From assembly GCF_014397785.1 (NCBI RefSeq), contig NZ_VZQQ01000014.1:124001-188000 (forward strand): a stretch of DNA of 64,000 bases. Direction: 5' to 3'. The notes beneath the pieces were generated by a model, which saw nothing but the letters and a program-made list of their open reading frames with translations, did not search any database and was not told the DNA's origin. Position 1 is the first letter of the stretch. Every line of letters starts with the position of its first letter. A program made the position numbers and the translations under genes. Below, in pieces: positions 53,571 to 62,400 of this stretch. This stretch comes from Paraburkholderia podalyriae (lineage in GTDB: Bacteria; Pseudomonadota; Gammaproteobacteria; Burkholderiales; Burkholderiaceae).

Positions 53571-53792
53571 TCAGTTAAGCACCCGCTTCGGCCTCCGACG
53601 GACACGAATCTCCGATGACGGCTCATGTGACTCGCGGTGCTGGACGTCGTGTGGCAAGGCGGCCTCGGTGGTGCCTTCCGTTGCTGCCAGGCGCATTGTA
53701 TTCCGGGTCGCGACCGCCCTCAGCACCGCGCAGGTGCGGGCGCGGTTGACGCCACCCAATGTCCTTTCAGCACGTCGTGTCCTGGCTCTCAT
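53571..53792 (-). CDS. Small basic hypothetical protein
   Basis: 73 residues starting MRARTRRAERTLGGVNRART after GGAGG. Arg-rich at both ends, with 'AVLRAVATRNTMRLAATEGT' in the middle. No family recognised. The strong ribosome site is the main support. Confidence 0.4.
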   Translation of the reverse strand: MRARTRRAERTLGGVNRARTCAVLRAVATRNTMRLAATEGTTEAALPHDVQHRESHEPSSEIRVRRRPKRVLN

Positions 53793-54021
53793 CGGCTTCC
53801 TCCTGCCGCACCGCACAGCGAACCTGAGAAACTACTTGAATACTAGACGGCAAGGCCTCCAGGAACAAGGAAACTGACAGCCCGCAGTGTACGGCTGCCG
53901 ACCCTCGATAACGGCTGCTGGCCGAGCTGTAATTGTGCACTGCACAGCACGAAAGAAGTGTTACATGTTGTTAAACCACAGGGAGAGGGTATACGCTTAA
54001 ACAATTGCCTGCGAGACATCC

Positions 54022-54708
54022 ATGGCCACGCCCATCCTGCTGGACCGCAACGGACTGCTTGCCGCATGGCATCGCCTTGTCGCGACCGCGCAACATGCCA
54101 TGCGCGACCGGTACGAGTTGAACGGGTTCGGCGAGGTGGTGGCGAATGGTTGCCCATCGGGGACGCGCCAGCTGGCCTTCACCGACATTTACTGTCAGCT
54201 GGCCGAACAGATGGGTCATCTGGCCGCCATGGCAGTGCCCGTGGTGACGCCGTCGTTTGGTATCAGGGTCCCGGACGTGGTATGGATGGCGCCCGAAAAA
54301 TGGGAAGGTCTTGATGGGGACACCCCCGTGCCGTTTGTACCCGACCTTTGCGTAGAAGTGCTGCTCGATAGCGACCGGCAGCGCGAGATGGACCGTAGGG
54401 TCGGGTCGTATCTGGAAGGCGGCGCGAAGGAGGTGATTGTGGTCAGACAGAATGGGGGACTTGAATTTTGGGGAGCCGAGGGCCGACGCCAGGCTTCCGC
54501 GTTCGCGATAGGACTCTCGGTCGAGCCCCTCTATTGCCAGGTCAGTGCGTCGGTCAGCACCAGCGGCAGCCAGGTCTGCGACGATATACACCATCGAGTT
54601 GCGGAAATGACCTCGGCTCGAGATGTCAGCCATGACTTGGTGCAGTGGGAGGCCAAGCAGGCCAACCCTGCGCCGCTGCTGAATCGCGCGACATCGGCGC
54701 AGTCATAA
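54022..54708 (+). CDS. Uma2 family protein (DUF820-type restriction endonuclease fold)
   Basis: 228 residues. 'RYELNGFGEVVANGCPSGTR' and the later 'IRVPDVVWMAPEKW' (Pro-Asp) and 'VPDLCVEVLLDSDRQREMD' (E-V) show the PD-(D/E)xK-like layout of Uma2 proteins, then 'RVGSYLEGGAKEVIVV'. Such proteins may be nucleases, but activity is rarely shown. The C-terminal 60 residues are extra. Single gene. Confidence 0.78.
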   Translation: MATPILLDRNGLLAAWHRLVATAQHAMRDRYELNGFGEVVANGCPSGTRQLAFTDIYCQLAEQMGHLAAMAVPVVTPSFGIRVPDVVWMAPEKWEGLDGDTPVPFVPDLCVEVLLDSDRQREMDRRVGSYLEGGAKEVIVVRQNGGLEFWGAEGRRQASAFAIGLSVEPLYCQVSASVSTSGSQVCDDIHHRVAEMTSARDVSHDLVQWEAKQANPAPLLNRATSAQS

Positions 54709-54868
54709 TCCGTGTGCGTCGACTCATCCTGATGTCGGGCCGGGGTACGTGTGGCAACCACGCGGGCGCAGAGCTGTCGTTCCTCGATGCGGACTTGCGC
54801 TTTGCAGCCATGGTCAACTCCAACCGCTGCGGCGTCCATCCGCATTTCTTGCTCGTGACGGGCCGCTA

Positions 54869-54943
54869 TGGGACGTATTGTTGCTGAAGCCCGCCCCTAT
54901 GGGCCGGTTGATAAAGGCGATTCATAATCTGCTCGACAACGGC
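54869..54943 (+). pseudogene. Receiver-domain remnant
   Basis: A frame here reads 'WDVLLLKPAPMGRLIKAIHN' then 'LLD', typical of the end of a response-regulator receiver domain (Lys-Pro motif plus helix 5). The rest of the domain is not recoverable. The surrounding gap 54709-55205 shows no intact gene. Confidence 0.45.
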
Positions 54944-55205
54944 TCGGCGTGGTGCCCCCAATCTACTCCGCTTCTGCAAAAGCTAATGTGGAATCGATGA
55001 ACGTCTCGTTGGCGCCTGGCCGCCAGCGTGTCGGCGTTTCGCTGTGCAATCGAACATGGCTTCCCCATTGGAAATTGGCCCGCATCCTGGCGGGACTATG
55101 GCAACGCGCGTTGCTACTTCAAGCGACGCGTGGCACGCAGGCCGGCCTATGATGAAATCATTGAGGTGCGGAAACCGTGCCTCCTAACCCAGAGGAGCGA
55201 GAATC

Positions 55206-55430
55206 ATGGCCAAGCAAGACACCGAATCCAGCGTCTACAGCGTCACGGAAATTATCGGCACCAGCCCAACCTCCTGGGAGGATGCGGCGAAAAATGCTGT
55301 GGAAATTGCAGCGAACTCGCTGCGTGATTTGCGAGTCGCCGAAGTCTGCAAGCTCGACATGAGGGTCGATAGCGGCAAGGTCGTTGAATACCGGGCGCGA
55401 GTATCTTTGTCGTTCAAGTACGAAGCATGA
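55206..55430 (+). CDS. Dodecin
   Basis: 74 residues, full length. 'VYSVTEIIGTSPTSWEDAAK' and 'SLRDLRVAEVCKLDMRVDSG' then 'YRARVSLSFKYEA' is the dodecin fold, a dodecamer that stores flavin or CoA. GAGGAG precedes the ATG. Single gene. Confidence 0.95.
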   Translation: MAKQDTESSVYSVTEIIGTSPTSWEDAAKNAVEIAANSLRDLRVAEVCKLDMRVDSGKVVEYRARVSLSFKYEA

Positions 55431-55933
55431 AACGGCGACCCCGAACCACGGCAGAGAAGAGGCTTCCGACACTGCAAGTTTGCGGCATCGAGCTTGTACG
55501 GCAGTTGCGGACGGCGCAACTCCCAGAATGCTCACGCTAGTGTGCAGTTCAGCCGGGCGGTATGACTGCGTCGCAGCGGGCTTCGGTCCGTCCTGCGCCC
55601 CTTGTCGCTGCGAGCTGGCGGGACGCGCTCGCCTTCAACGCACGTAAATTCGACCACGTTCGTCGCATCGCAGAGAGCGCAGTCCATCCGGGCCCGGCTA
55701 CTGTCGCGCTACGGTCAAACCGCCGCTGGCCGATGGGGCAGGAGTATTTTTTACATTGGCGCCTGCAGCGCTACAGCCACTCGCACGTGCGAAGAGCGTT
55801 CGGGCAACCACGGTCCGTGCCAGACTGAGACGGTGAGTCGCCGACGACCAGCGACATCAAGCAGGCGCCTTGCTACCATCGACTAGCCGTAATTAGCCTG
55901 CCCGCCCGGGCCACTTTCTTTAAGGAGGTTGAG
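55431..55933. other. No gene supported
   Basis: About 500 bases upstream of the DUF2934-Ku operon. No convincing open frame; it presumably holds the operon promoter. Confidence 0.4.
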
Positions 55934-56098
55934 ATGGACGTGCCAGTCACTGAAGAACAAATCCGAACACTTGCTTTCTATCTGTGGGAGAAGGACGGCT
56001 CTCCCGAAGGACGCGCGGACGAGTACTGGGAGAAGGCTCGACAGCAGTTGGGTGCGGACCAGTCACCGGCAGCATCTGAGGGCGACACAGTAGCCTGA
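55934..56098 (+). CDS. DUF2934 small protein, third copy
   Basis: 54 residues: MDVPVTEEQIRTLAFYLWEK, then 'DGSPEGRADEYWEKARQQLG' and an acidic end. AAGGAGG seven bases before the ATG. It is the first gene of an operon with Ku (20 bases downstream). The family is otherwise found near DNA-repair and stress genes, so the position is informative, but its role is unknown. Confidence 0.88.
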   Translation: MDVPVTEEQIRTLAFYLWEKDGSPEGRADEYWEKARQQLGADQSPAASEGDTVA

Positions 56099-56117
56099 GC
56101 GGCGCGCGCCAAAGGCA

Positions 56118-57059
56118 ATGCGGGCGCCAGAGCAAGGGTCCTCACGCGCCTGGCTGGTTTCCATTCCGGTCAAACTGTATTCGGCCACCGAGAGTGCCTC
56201 AGGGGTAGGCTTCAATCTCCTGACGCCAGAAGGCGGTCGGGTAAAGCAGCAGTACATATCGGAGGCCACTGGCGCGGTCGTCGCACGCGCGGATATGAAA
56301 AAGGGATACGAGTTTGAAAAGGGGCAGTTCGTCGTCTTCGCTGCGGACGAGCTGAAGGCGCTTGAAGAGGGTGCTACGCATGTTGTAGAAATCGTCTCGT
56401 TCGTCCCAGAAAAGTCGGTGGACCCGCTCTACTACGATAAGGCGTATTTCATCGCTCCCGACAAACGCGGCGGCAAACCCTATAGTCTGCTGCAACAGGC
56501 CATGCGAGAGAGCGAACGTTGCGCGCTGGCAAAATGGTCGTACAAGGGAAAGACCCGAGTCGTTCAGATAAGGCCGGCTGAAGACGGGATGGTCTTCCAG
56601 CAACTGTTGTTTGCCGATGAAGTGCGCGCGCTGAGCGATTTGCATATTGAGCCGGTCACTGTCAGTGATACGGAGTTGAAGCTCGCGCTTCAAATCATCG
56701 ACCAGGTATCAGAAGACGCATATGACCCGACTGCGTACGAAGACGAAGAAAAGAAGCGGATTCTCGAAGCCATCGACCGGAAAATCGCAGGCAAACAGAT
56801 TGTGTCGCCGGAGGCGCCAGTTGAGGAATCTGGCGGCCAGGTGATTGACTTGATGGAAGCACTGCGTGCAAGTCTTAGCGCCAGCAAGGCGAAACGGGCC
56901 CCTCCTGCCAAAACGGCCGCAAAAGCGGCCGCTCCGAAGAAGGCTCCCGTCGATGACGTCGAAGCGCTATCAGCCAAACCTCGGCGCCCTGTCAAACGAG
57001 CCGCTCCGAGAGTCGACGTCAAAGAAGCACCGCCGGCAAAGGTTCGAGCTCGCAAGTGA
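56118..57059 (+). CDS. ku: Ku protein (bacterial NHEJ)
   Basis: 313 residues. Ku core: 'SIPVKLYSATESASGVGFNL', 'YEFEKGQFVVFAADELKALE', 'IVSFVPEKSVDPLYYDKAYF', 'AYFIAPDKRGGKPYSLLQQA', 'MVFQQLLFADEVR'. Ku rings thread onto broken DNA ends and recruit LigD. The Lys/Ala/Pro tail (about 255-313) is longer than the minimum and may aid DNA binding. The first 11 residues do not match the usual 'I-W-K-G-x-I-x-F-G' strand although the length fits; an old indel pair could explain it. No ligD here. The stop overlaps the next gene. Confidence 0.92.
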   Translation: MRAPEQGSSRAWLVSIPVKLYSATESASGVGFNLLTPEGGRVKQQYISEATGAVVARADMKKGYEFEKGQFVVFAADELKALEEGATHVVEIVSFVPEKSVDPLYYDKAYFIAPDKRGGKPYSLLQQAMRESERCALAKWSYKGKTRVVQIRPAEDGMVFQQLLFADEVRALSDLHIEPVTVSDTELKLALQIIDQVSEDAYDPTAYEDEEKKRILEAIDRKIAGKQIVSPEAPVEESGGQVIDLMEALRASLSASKAKRAPPAKTAAKAAAPKKAPVDDVEALSAKPRRPVKRAAPRVDVKEAPPAKVRARK

Positions 57060-57898
57060 ACAGACGAAATCTGTCATACGACTATTCGTTGCGAAGCCTC
57101 CAGTCGCTGCTGGGCGTCTCGCGCAGAGTTCTGGCCGGACTGATAGACGCGGGCTTCGTCCATCCCTCGCGCGGCCGGCGCAACGAACTCCGGTTCTCGT
57201 TTCAGGATGTCGTGGTCCTGCGCACAGCGTTTCAGTTGCAATCAGCCAAAGTCTCAACACGGAAGATTCTGAGGGCGCTTGCGAAGCTGAAAGCCGAACT
57301 TCCTGACGAGCTTCCACTGTCTGGAATTCGAATCACATCGGTAGGCGAGACGGTGGCTGTCAGGTCAGGACAGGCCCAATGGGACGTTGCCTCGGGCCAG
57401 CATCTGCTCGACTTCGAGGTGGCGCCTATTCGAGGTGATGTCGCGTTCCTCGACGCGGCACCGCGAAACCGGGCGAATCGGGAACAGCAGGCGGAGGAAT
57501 GGTTCGCACTTGCCGAACAACTCACCGGAACCGATGCAATTGGCGCGGAGCAGGCGTACCGGAAAGTGCTGCAGCTCGCGCCATCGCCGCACTACCATGC
57601 ATATATCAATCTGGGCGTATTACTGTGCGAGGCAGAAACGCACTGCGATGAGGCATTGTCCGTTTTTGATGGGGCGTTAGAGCACTTCCCGGATGACGCG
57701 TTACTGCACTTCAACCGCGCGGTCGTTCTCGAAGAGTTGAAACGTTACGACGCTGCAGCGACGGCCTATCAGCGATGCATAGAACTTGACCCGACGCATG
57801 CCGATGCTCACTTCAACCTCGCCCGGCTGAGCGAGATTCGTGGTGACAAACAAGGTCTCGTTCGGCACCTTAGTGCTTACCGCCGGCTGGTTGGCTGA
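57056..57898 (+). CDS. MerR-like HTH plus TPR protein, translationally coupled to Ku
   Basis: 280 residues from a GTG that overlaps the Ku stop (GTGA). N-terminal MerR-like HTH: 'YSLRSLQSLLGVSRRVLAGL' and 'IDAGFVHPSRGRRNELRFSF' (about 10-60). A middle linker ('VASGQHLLDFEVAPIRGDVA') follows. The C-terminal part has about three tetratricopeptide repeats ('AYINLGVLLCEAETHCDEAL', 'ALLHFNRAVVLEELKRYDAA', 'ADAHFNLARLSEIRGDKQGL'). The TPRs would bind a protein partner, the HTH DNA. Coupling to Ku suggests a role in end joining or in regulating it. Confidence 0.85.
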   Translation: MNRRNLSYDYSLRSLQSLLGVSRRVLAGLIDAGFVHPSRGRRNELRFSFQDVVVLRTAFQLQSAKVSTRKILRALAKLKAELPDELPLSGIRITSVGETVAVRSGQAQWDVASGQHLLDFEVAPIRGDVAFLDAAPRNRANREQQAEEWFALAEQLTGTDAIGAEQAYRKVLQLAPSPHYHAYINLGVLLCEAETHCDEALSVFDGALEHFPDDALLHFNRAVVLEELKRYDAAATAYQRCIELDPTHADAHFNLARLSEIRGDKQGLVRHLSAYRRLVG

Positions 57899-58088
57899 AC
57901 TCGGCCTACCGAAGGGTACATGGTCTTCGCTGTGTGACCATAGCCTGATGACGCCGCAGCAGCCGTCTGCGGTGCGACAAGTCGAGCATCAGGATAACCG
58001 CCGGGCTTGGGAGACACCGTCGCTGGAGTGGAGTTGCCACCGGGACACGTCATCTAACGTGAGTAAGTCGACTTTCGGGAAAAAGCTC

Positions 58089-59240
58089 CTACTTTGGGGA
58101 GGTCTGTTCGACTCCCAGCACCACCCACTTCCCATTTTGTTGTTGGTAGAGCGTTGCCGATGCTGTTTTCAGGTCCCCCTGCTCATTGAAGGCAATGGTC
58201 CCTGTTACGCCATCGAATGAAATCGCGTGCAGTGAACTCAGGTACGTCCTCGGGTCCGTCGAGTCAGCCTTCTTCATGGCGTTCATCATCGCCCAAGCCG
58301 CGTCATAAGCGAGCGGGGCGAACTGCACAATACCCGTTCCAAACCGCGCCTTCATCGTCGCGTCTAGCTCTGCGGCACGCGGCATCCGGCCAAGCGGCGC
58401 CCCGTACTCCCAGCTATACATGCCTTGTCCACTCTGTCCGACCAGATGGAGGAAAGTGTCATTCGTGAAGCCGCCTTCCCCCATGTATTTGGCTTTAATT
58501 CCAAGCTGGTGAATCTGCTTGGCCACACCGGCGGCCTGGATGTCCTGGCCCACATAGAAAATCAGGTCAGGGTTGAGCCCTTTGATTGTGGTCAAGACGG
58601 CTCGGAAGTCTATAGACTTGGTCGTTGTGTATTGCCATGAGGCCAGTTTCGCTCCCGCATTCTGGACGGCCTTCACATACTCGGTGGCGAGATTGGTTCC
58701 ATAGTCGGTGCTGTCGTCAATCACCGCCACGCGCTTTGCTCCCAGTTGCCTCACCGAATAATTAGCCGCAAGAACGGCCATCTGGTCGTCGTTGCTGATT
58801 GTTCGGAAAGTAGTTTCGAAGCCTTGCGCCGTGTACGACGGGGAGCTCGAGGCCGGAGAAATCTGCGGAATGCCAGCCCTGCGATACACCGCCGAAGCGG
58901 CGATAGAGCATCCTGAGTTGTGGTGACCGATGACCCCGCTAACACCTTCGTCCACGAAACGCTGCGCGACGAGCACAGCCGTTTTGGGGTCGCCAGCGTC
59001 ATCCTGGCCGTCAACCTCAAATCGAATCTTCTGACCTCCAATCACGAGACCTTGGGCATTCGCTTCTTCGAAGGCAAGTCGTGCAGCATTCTCCTCGTCC
59101 TTACCGTATGAAGCCGAAAACCCGGACAAAGGCGCGACAACGCCAATCTTGACGATTTTTACGTCCTCGGCTCGCGCTCGATGCGCGAGGGCGACGCACA
59201 TGGATAGAAGAGTGAGCGTCATCACGATTCGACGGAGCAT
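58089..59240 (-). CDS. Branched-chain amino-acid ABC transporter, periplasmic binding protein (LivK type)
   Basis: 383 residues. Signal peptide MLRRIVMTLTLLSMCVALAH, cleavage near 'ARAED'. 'KIGVVAPLSGFSASYGKDEE' and 'FVDEGVSGVIGHHNSGCSIA' then 'ISPASSSPSYTAQGFETTFR' define the type I periplasmic binding fold (Peripla_BP_6). GGAGG is just before the ATG at 59240. No permease or ATPase genes follow in this window. It probably delivers an amino acid or related compound to the catabolic genes next door (mmsA, aminotransferase). Confidence 0.9.
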   Translation of the reverse strand: MLRRIVMTLTLLSMCVALAHRARAEDVKIVKIGVVAPLSGFSASYGKDEENAARLAFEEANAQGLVIGGQKIRFEVDGQDDAGDPKTAVLVAQRFVDEGVSGVIGHHNSGCSIAASAVYRRAGIPQISPASSSPSYTAQGFETTFRTISNDDQMAVLAANYSVRQLGAKRVAVIDDSTDYGTNLATEYVKAVQNAGAKLASWQYTTTKSIDFRAVLTTIKGLNPDLIFYVGQDIQAAGVAKQIHQLGIKAKYMGEGGFTNDTFLHLVGQSGQGMYSWEYGAPLGRMPRAAELDATMKARFGTGIVQFAPLAYDAAWAMMNAMKKADSTDPRTYLSSLHAISFDGVTGTIAFNEQGDLKTASATLYQQQNGKWVVLGVEQTSPK

Positions 59241-59384
59241 CAATCCTCCAGGTGGACAAAGTTTTCTAAAGCGAATCGGCCAGGCAACGAGCAGCCGCTC
59301 GAAAGGTTTTCATCTGCACCGCCCGGCCCGCGTGAATTACCGTTGGACAGACAGCGCAGATGGCGAAGCGCCTAAGCGACTCTC

Positions 59385-60908
59385 CTACTTTGCAACCGGC
59401 ATTGCAAACTCGGCACCTTTACCGATGCTGTCAGGCCACCGCTGCATGACGCTCTTATATCGCGTGTAGAAGCGAATCCCTTCTTCGCCATAAGCGTGAT
59501 GGTCGCCGAAGAGCGAACGCTTCCAGCCGCCGAAGGAGTGCCATGCCATCGGAACAGGAATCGGCACGTTCACGCCGACCATGCCGACTTGAATCTGGCG
59601 CGCGAAAGCCCGAGCTACTCCGCCATCTGACGTGTACAGAGAAACGCCATTGCCGAACTCGTGGGCGTTAATCAGCTTCACCGCGCTGGCGAAGTCCGGC
59701 ACACGGACGACAGCGAGGACAGGGCCGAAAATCTCTTCCTTGTAGATTTTCATATCTGTTCGCACGTCGTCAAACAGCGTGCCGCCGATGAAGAAGCCGT
59801 TTTCCGAGGAGACCGGATGGTCCCGGCCGTCAACGATGAGCTTGGCACCTTCGGCCTCGCCGGACTCGATGTAGCCGGAGACCTTCGCCTTGTGTTCCAC
59901 CGTGACGAGCGGCCCCATCTCGGCATCGAGATTTTCGCCGTTCTTGATGACAAGAGATTTCACACGGGGACCAAGTTTCTCGATGAGCTGGTCGCCCGTG
60001 TTGCCGACTGCAACTGCCACCGAGATGGCCATGCAGCGCTCGCCAGCCGAACCGTAGGCCGCGCCAATCAGAGCATCGACCGCCTGGTCGAGGTCGGCGT
60101 CGGGCATGACGACCAGGTGATTCTTGGCGCCACCGAGCGCCTGCACCCGCTTGCCACGCTTCGAAGCTTCCGTGTGAATGTACTCCGCAATCGGCGTCGA
60201 GCCGACGAAGGAGATTGCCGCCACGTCGGGATGCTCGATGAGCGCATCGACCGCAACCTTGTCACCATTCACGACATTGAAGACACCGTCGGGAAGCCCT
60301 GCTTCCTTCAGCAACTCGGCAAGACGCAGCGACGCGGACGGGTCGCGCTCCGAGGGTTTCAGGATGAAAGTGTTCCCGCACGCGAGGGCGACCGGGAACA
60401 TCCACATCGGGACCATCACCGGGAAGTTGAACGGCGTGATGCCTGCCACGACACCCAGCGGTTGACGCAGATTCCAGTTGTCGATGCCGCCGCCAATCTG
60501 GTCCGTGAAGTCCGTCTTCAGCAGGTTCGGAATGCCGCAAGCGAATTCGACGACTTCGATGCCGCGAATGACTTCGCCCTGCGCGTCAGTGAAGACCTTT
60601 CCATGCTCGCGCGTGATGAGCATCGCCAGTTCGTCGTGATGCTTGTTCAGCAGCTCCTTGAACTTGAACAAGATTCGTGCGCGCTTGAGCGGCGCCATCT
60701 CGCTCCAGTTCGGGAACGCCGCGTTCGCAGCTTCCACCGCCCGGTTGACTTCCTCGACCGAGGCAAGTGCGACAGAGCCCGCTACGTCGCCAGTCGCGGG
60801 GTTGAAAACGTCCTTGAATCGGTCGCTCGACGGTGCAACCACCTGACCGTTGATGAAGTGGCTGACCTGCTTCACCGAAAGACTCGCCTTCTCGCTTGCA
60901 ACATTCAT
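59385..60908 (-). CDS. mmsA: Methylmalonate-semialdehyde dehydrogenase (CoA-acylating)
   Basis: 507 residues, the usual length. The ALDH features are 'GVVAGITPFNFPVMVPMWMF', 'ILKPSERDPSASLRLAELLK', and the catalytic Cys in 'GSAGERCMAIS' near residue 290; 'PMAWHSFGGWKRSLFGDHHA' near the end is typical of MmsA. It converts methylmalonate semialdehyde (valine path) or malonate semialdehyde (beta-alanine path) to propionyl- or acetyl-CoA with CoA and NAD. CCGGAG precedes the ATG. Follows the aminotransferase by 48 bases on the same strand. Confidence 0.95.
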   Translation of the reverse strand: MNVASEKASLSVKQVSHFINGQVVAPSSDRFKDVFNPATGDVAGSVALASVEEVNRAVEAANAAFPNWSEMAPLKRARILFKFKELLNKHHDELAMLITREHGKVFTDAQGEVIRGIEVVEFACGIPNLLKTDFTDQIGGGIDNWNLRQPLGVVAGITPFNFPVMVPMWMFPVALACGNTFILKPSERDPSASLRLAELLKEAGLPDGVFNVVNGDKVAVDALIEHPDVAAISFVGSTPIAEYIHTEASKRGKRVQALGGAKNHLVVMPDADLDQAVDALIGAAYGSAGERCMAISVAVAVGNTGDQLIEKLGPRVKSLVIKNGENLDAEMGPLVTVEHKAKVSGYIESGEAEGAKLIVDGRDHPVSSENGFFIGGTLFDDVRTDMKIYKEEIFGPVLAVVRVPDFASAVKLINAHEFGNGVSLYTSDGGVARAFARQIQVGMVGVNVPIPVPMAWHSFGGWKRSLFGDHHAYGEEGIRFYTRYKSVMQRWPDSIGKGAEFAMPVAK

Positions 60909-60956
60909 TTCAGAACTCCGGATTCGTGCCCGGCCATCTCGGCTGGGCGATTAAGG

Positions 60957-62285
60957 TCAGGCCACGTCGCGCAAGGCGTCACGCACCGTCGAGAAAATCT
61001 GGTCAATCTGCTGCTCGTTCACGATGAGCGGCGGCGAGAAGGCCAGGATGTCACCCGTGTAACGGACCAGAACACCCGCCTCGAAACACTTGAGGAAGAC
61101 CTCGTATGCGCGGGCGCCGACGGCGCCGGGACGCGATTCGAGTTCGATACCCGCAACCAGACCCAGATTGCGAATGTCCTTCACATGCCGTGAGTTCTGG
61201 AGCTCATGTGCCGCGTCCTCGAAAACGCCAGACAGCTCTTTCGCACGTTCGAACAGTCGGTCGCGCTTATAGATGTCGAGCGTGGCGACGGCCGCCGCCG
61301 TCGCCGCCGGGTGCGCCGTGTAGGTGTAGCCGTGAAAGAACTCGATAGCGTTCTCGGCTCCAGCGTTCACAACCGTGTCGTGTACGGTGCGGCTAGCAGC
61401 CACCGCACCCATCGGGATTGCCGCGTTGTTGATAGCTTTGGCCATCGTGATAATGTCCGGCACGACGTTGAAATACTCACTTGCGGTAGGCGCGCCAAGG
61501 CGACCGAATGCAGTAATCACTTCATCGAAAATCAGCAGGATGCCGTGCTTTGTGCACAGTTCGCGCAGGCGCTGGAGGTAGCCCTTCGGCGGTACCAGCA
61601 CACCCGTGGAACCGGCGAGCGGTTCGACGATGACGGCGGCGATGGTCGAGGCATCGTGCAGCGTGACGAGTCGTTCGAGTTCGTCGGCCAAATGCGCACC
61701 CCAAGTCGGCTGGCCTCGCGTGAACGCCGACTCTGCGAGGTTATGCGTGTGTGCGAGATGGTCCACATGCGGCATCAGATTGCCGGAGAACATCTTGCGG
61801 TTGGGTAGGATGCCGCCGACGGAAATACCGCCGAAGCCGACACCGTGATAGCCACGTTCGCGCCCGATGAAGCGAGTCCGTTGCCCTTCGCCGCGAGCAC
61901 GGTGATAGGCGAGCGCCATTTTCAGCGCCGTGTCGACAGACTCGGAACCGGAATTGGTGAAGAAGATGCGGTCGAGACCTGCCGGCATGAAATCGGCGAC
62001 CTTGGTGGCTGCTTCGAACGCAAGCGGATGGCCCAACTGAAACGTCGGCGCGTAGTCCATCGTTTCGAGCTGCTGGCTCACCGCCTGTGTGATTTCTGAG
62101 CGACCATGGCCCGCGTTCACACACCAAAGACCCGCCGTCGCATCGAGCACGGCGCGGTTGTCCACCGTCGTGTAGTGCATGCCTTTGGCAGACTTGAACA
62201 GTCGAGGTGCTGCCTTGAACTGACGGTTTGCCGTGAAAGGCATCCAGAAGTTCGACATGTTCAGATTGATTTGATTCGAGCTCAT
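60957..62285 (-). CDS. Omega-amino acid-pyruvate aminotransferase (class III)
   Basis: 442 residues from the ATG at 62285 (GGAG seven bases upstream). PLP-binding features: 'FTNSGSESVDTALKMALAYH', 'ILLIFDEVITAFGRLGAPTA' (Asp contacting the PLP pyridine N) and the Schiff-base Lys in 'IITMAKAINNAAIPMGAVAA'. Ends 'INEQ'-like 'LIVNEQQIDQIFSTVRDALR'. It moves the amino group of beta-alanine or a related omega-amino acid to pyruvate, producing malonate semialdehyde, the substrate of the MmsA next to it. Divergent from the MocR-type regulator. Confidence 0.94.
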   Translation of the reverse strand: MSSNQINLNMSNFWMPFTANRQFKAAPRLFKSAKGMHYTTVDNRAVLDATAGLWCVNAGHGRSEITQAVSQQLETMDYAPTFQLGHPLAFEAATKVADFMPAGLDRIFFTNSGSESVDTALKMALAYHRARGEGQRTRFIGRERGYHGVGFGGISVGGILPNRKMFSGNLMPHVDHLAHTHNLAESAFTRGQPTWGAHLADELERLVTLHDASTIAAVIVEPLAGSTGVLVPPKGYLQRLRELCTKHGILLIFDEVITAFGRLGAPTASEYFNVVPDIITMAKAINNAAIPMGAVAASRTVHDTVVNAGAENAIEFFHGYTYTAHPAATAAAVATLDIYKRDRLFERAKELSGVFEDAAHELQNSRHVKDIRNLGLVAGIELESRPGAVGARAYEVFLKCFEAGVLVRYTGDILAFSPPLIVNEQQIDQIFSTVRDALRDVA

Positions 62286-62400
62286 ATGTTGACTCCGGGA
62301 ATGTGAAGTCAACTTTAACGAGTTTGCCGGCTACAATCACTGGACAGCCTGCAACCAGCAGTCAGACCGTGCTGATTTTCTTCTCCGAACTGTATTGGAA
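62286..62400. promoter_or_regulatory. Divergent promoter region between aminotransferase and MocR regulator
   Basis: 115 bases between divergent starts. MocR regulators usually bind here and control the adjacent PLP-enzyme genes. I could not define operator half-sites with confidence. Confidence 0.5.

Noticed and set aside
59661..61193. 510-residue plus-strand frame opposite mmsA and the aminotransferase
   Set aside because: Arg/His/Asp-rich shadow frame spanning two real genes on the other strand.
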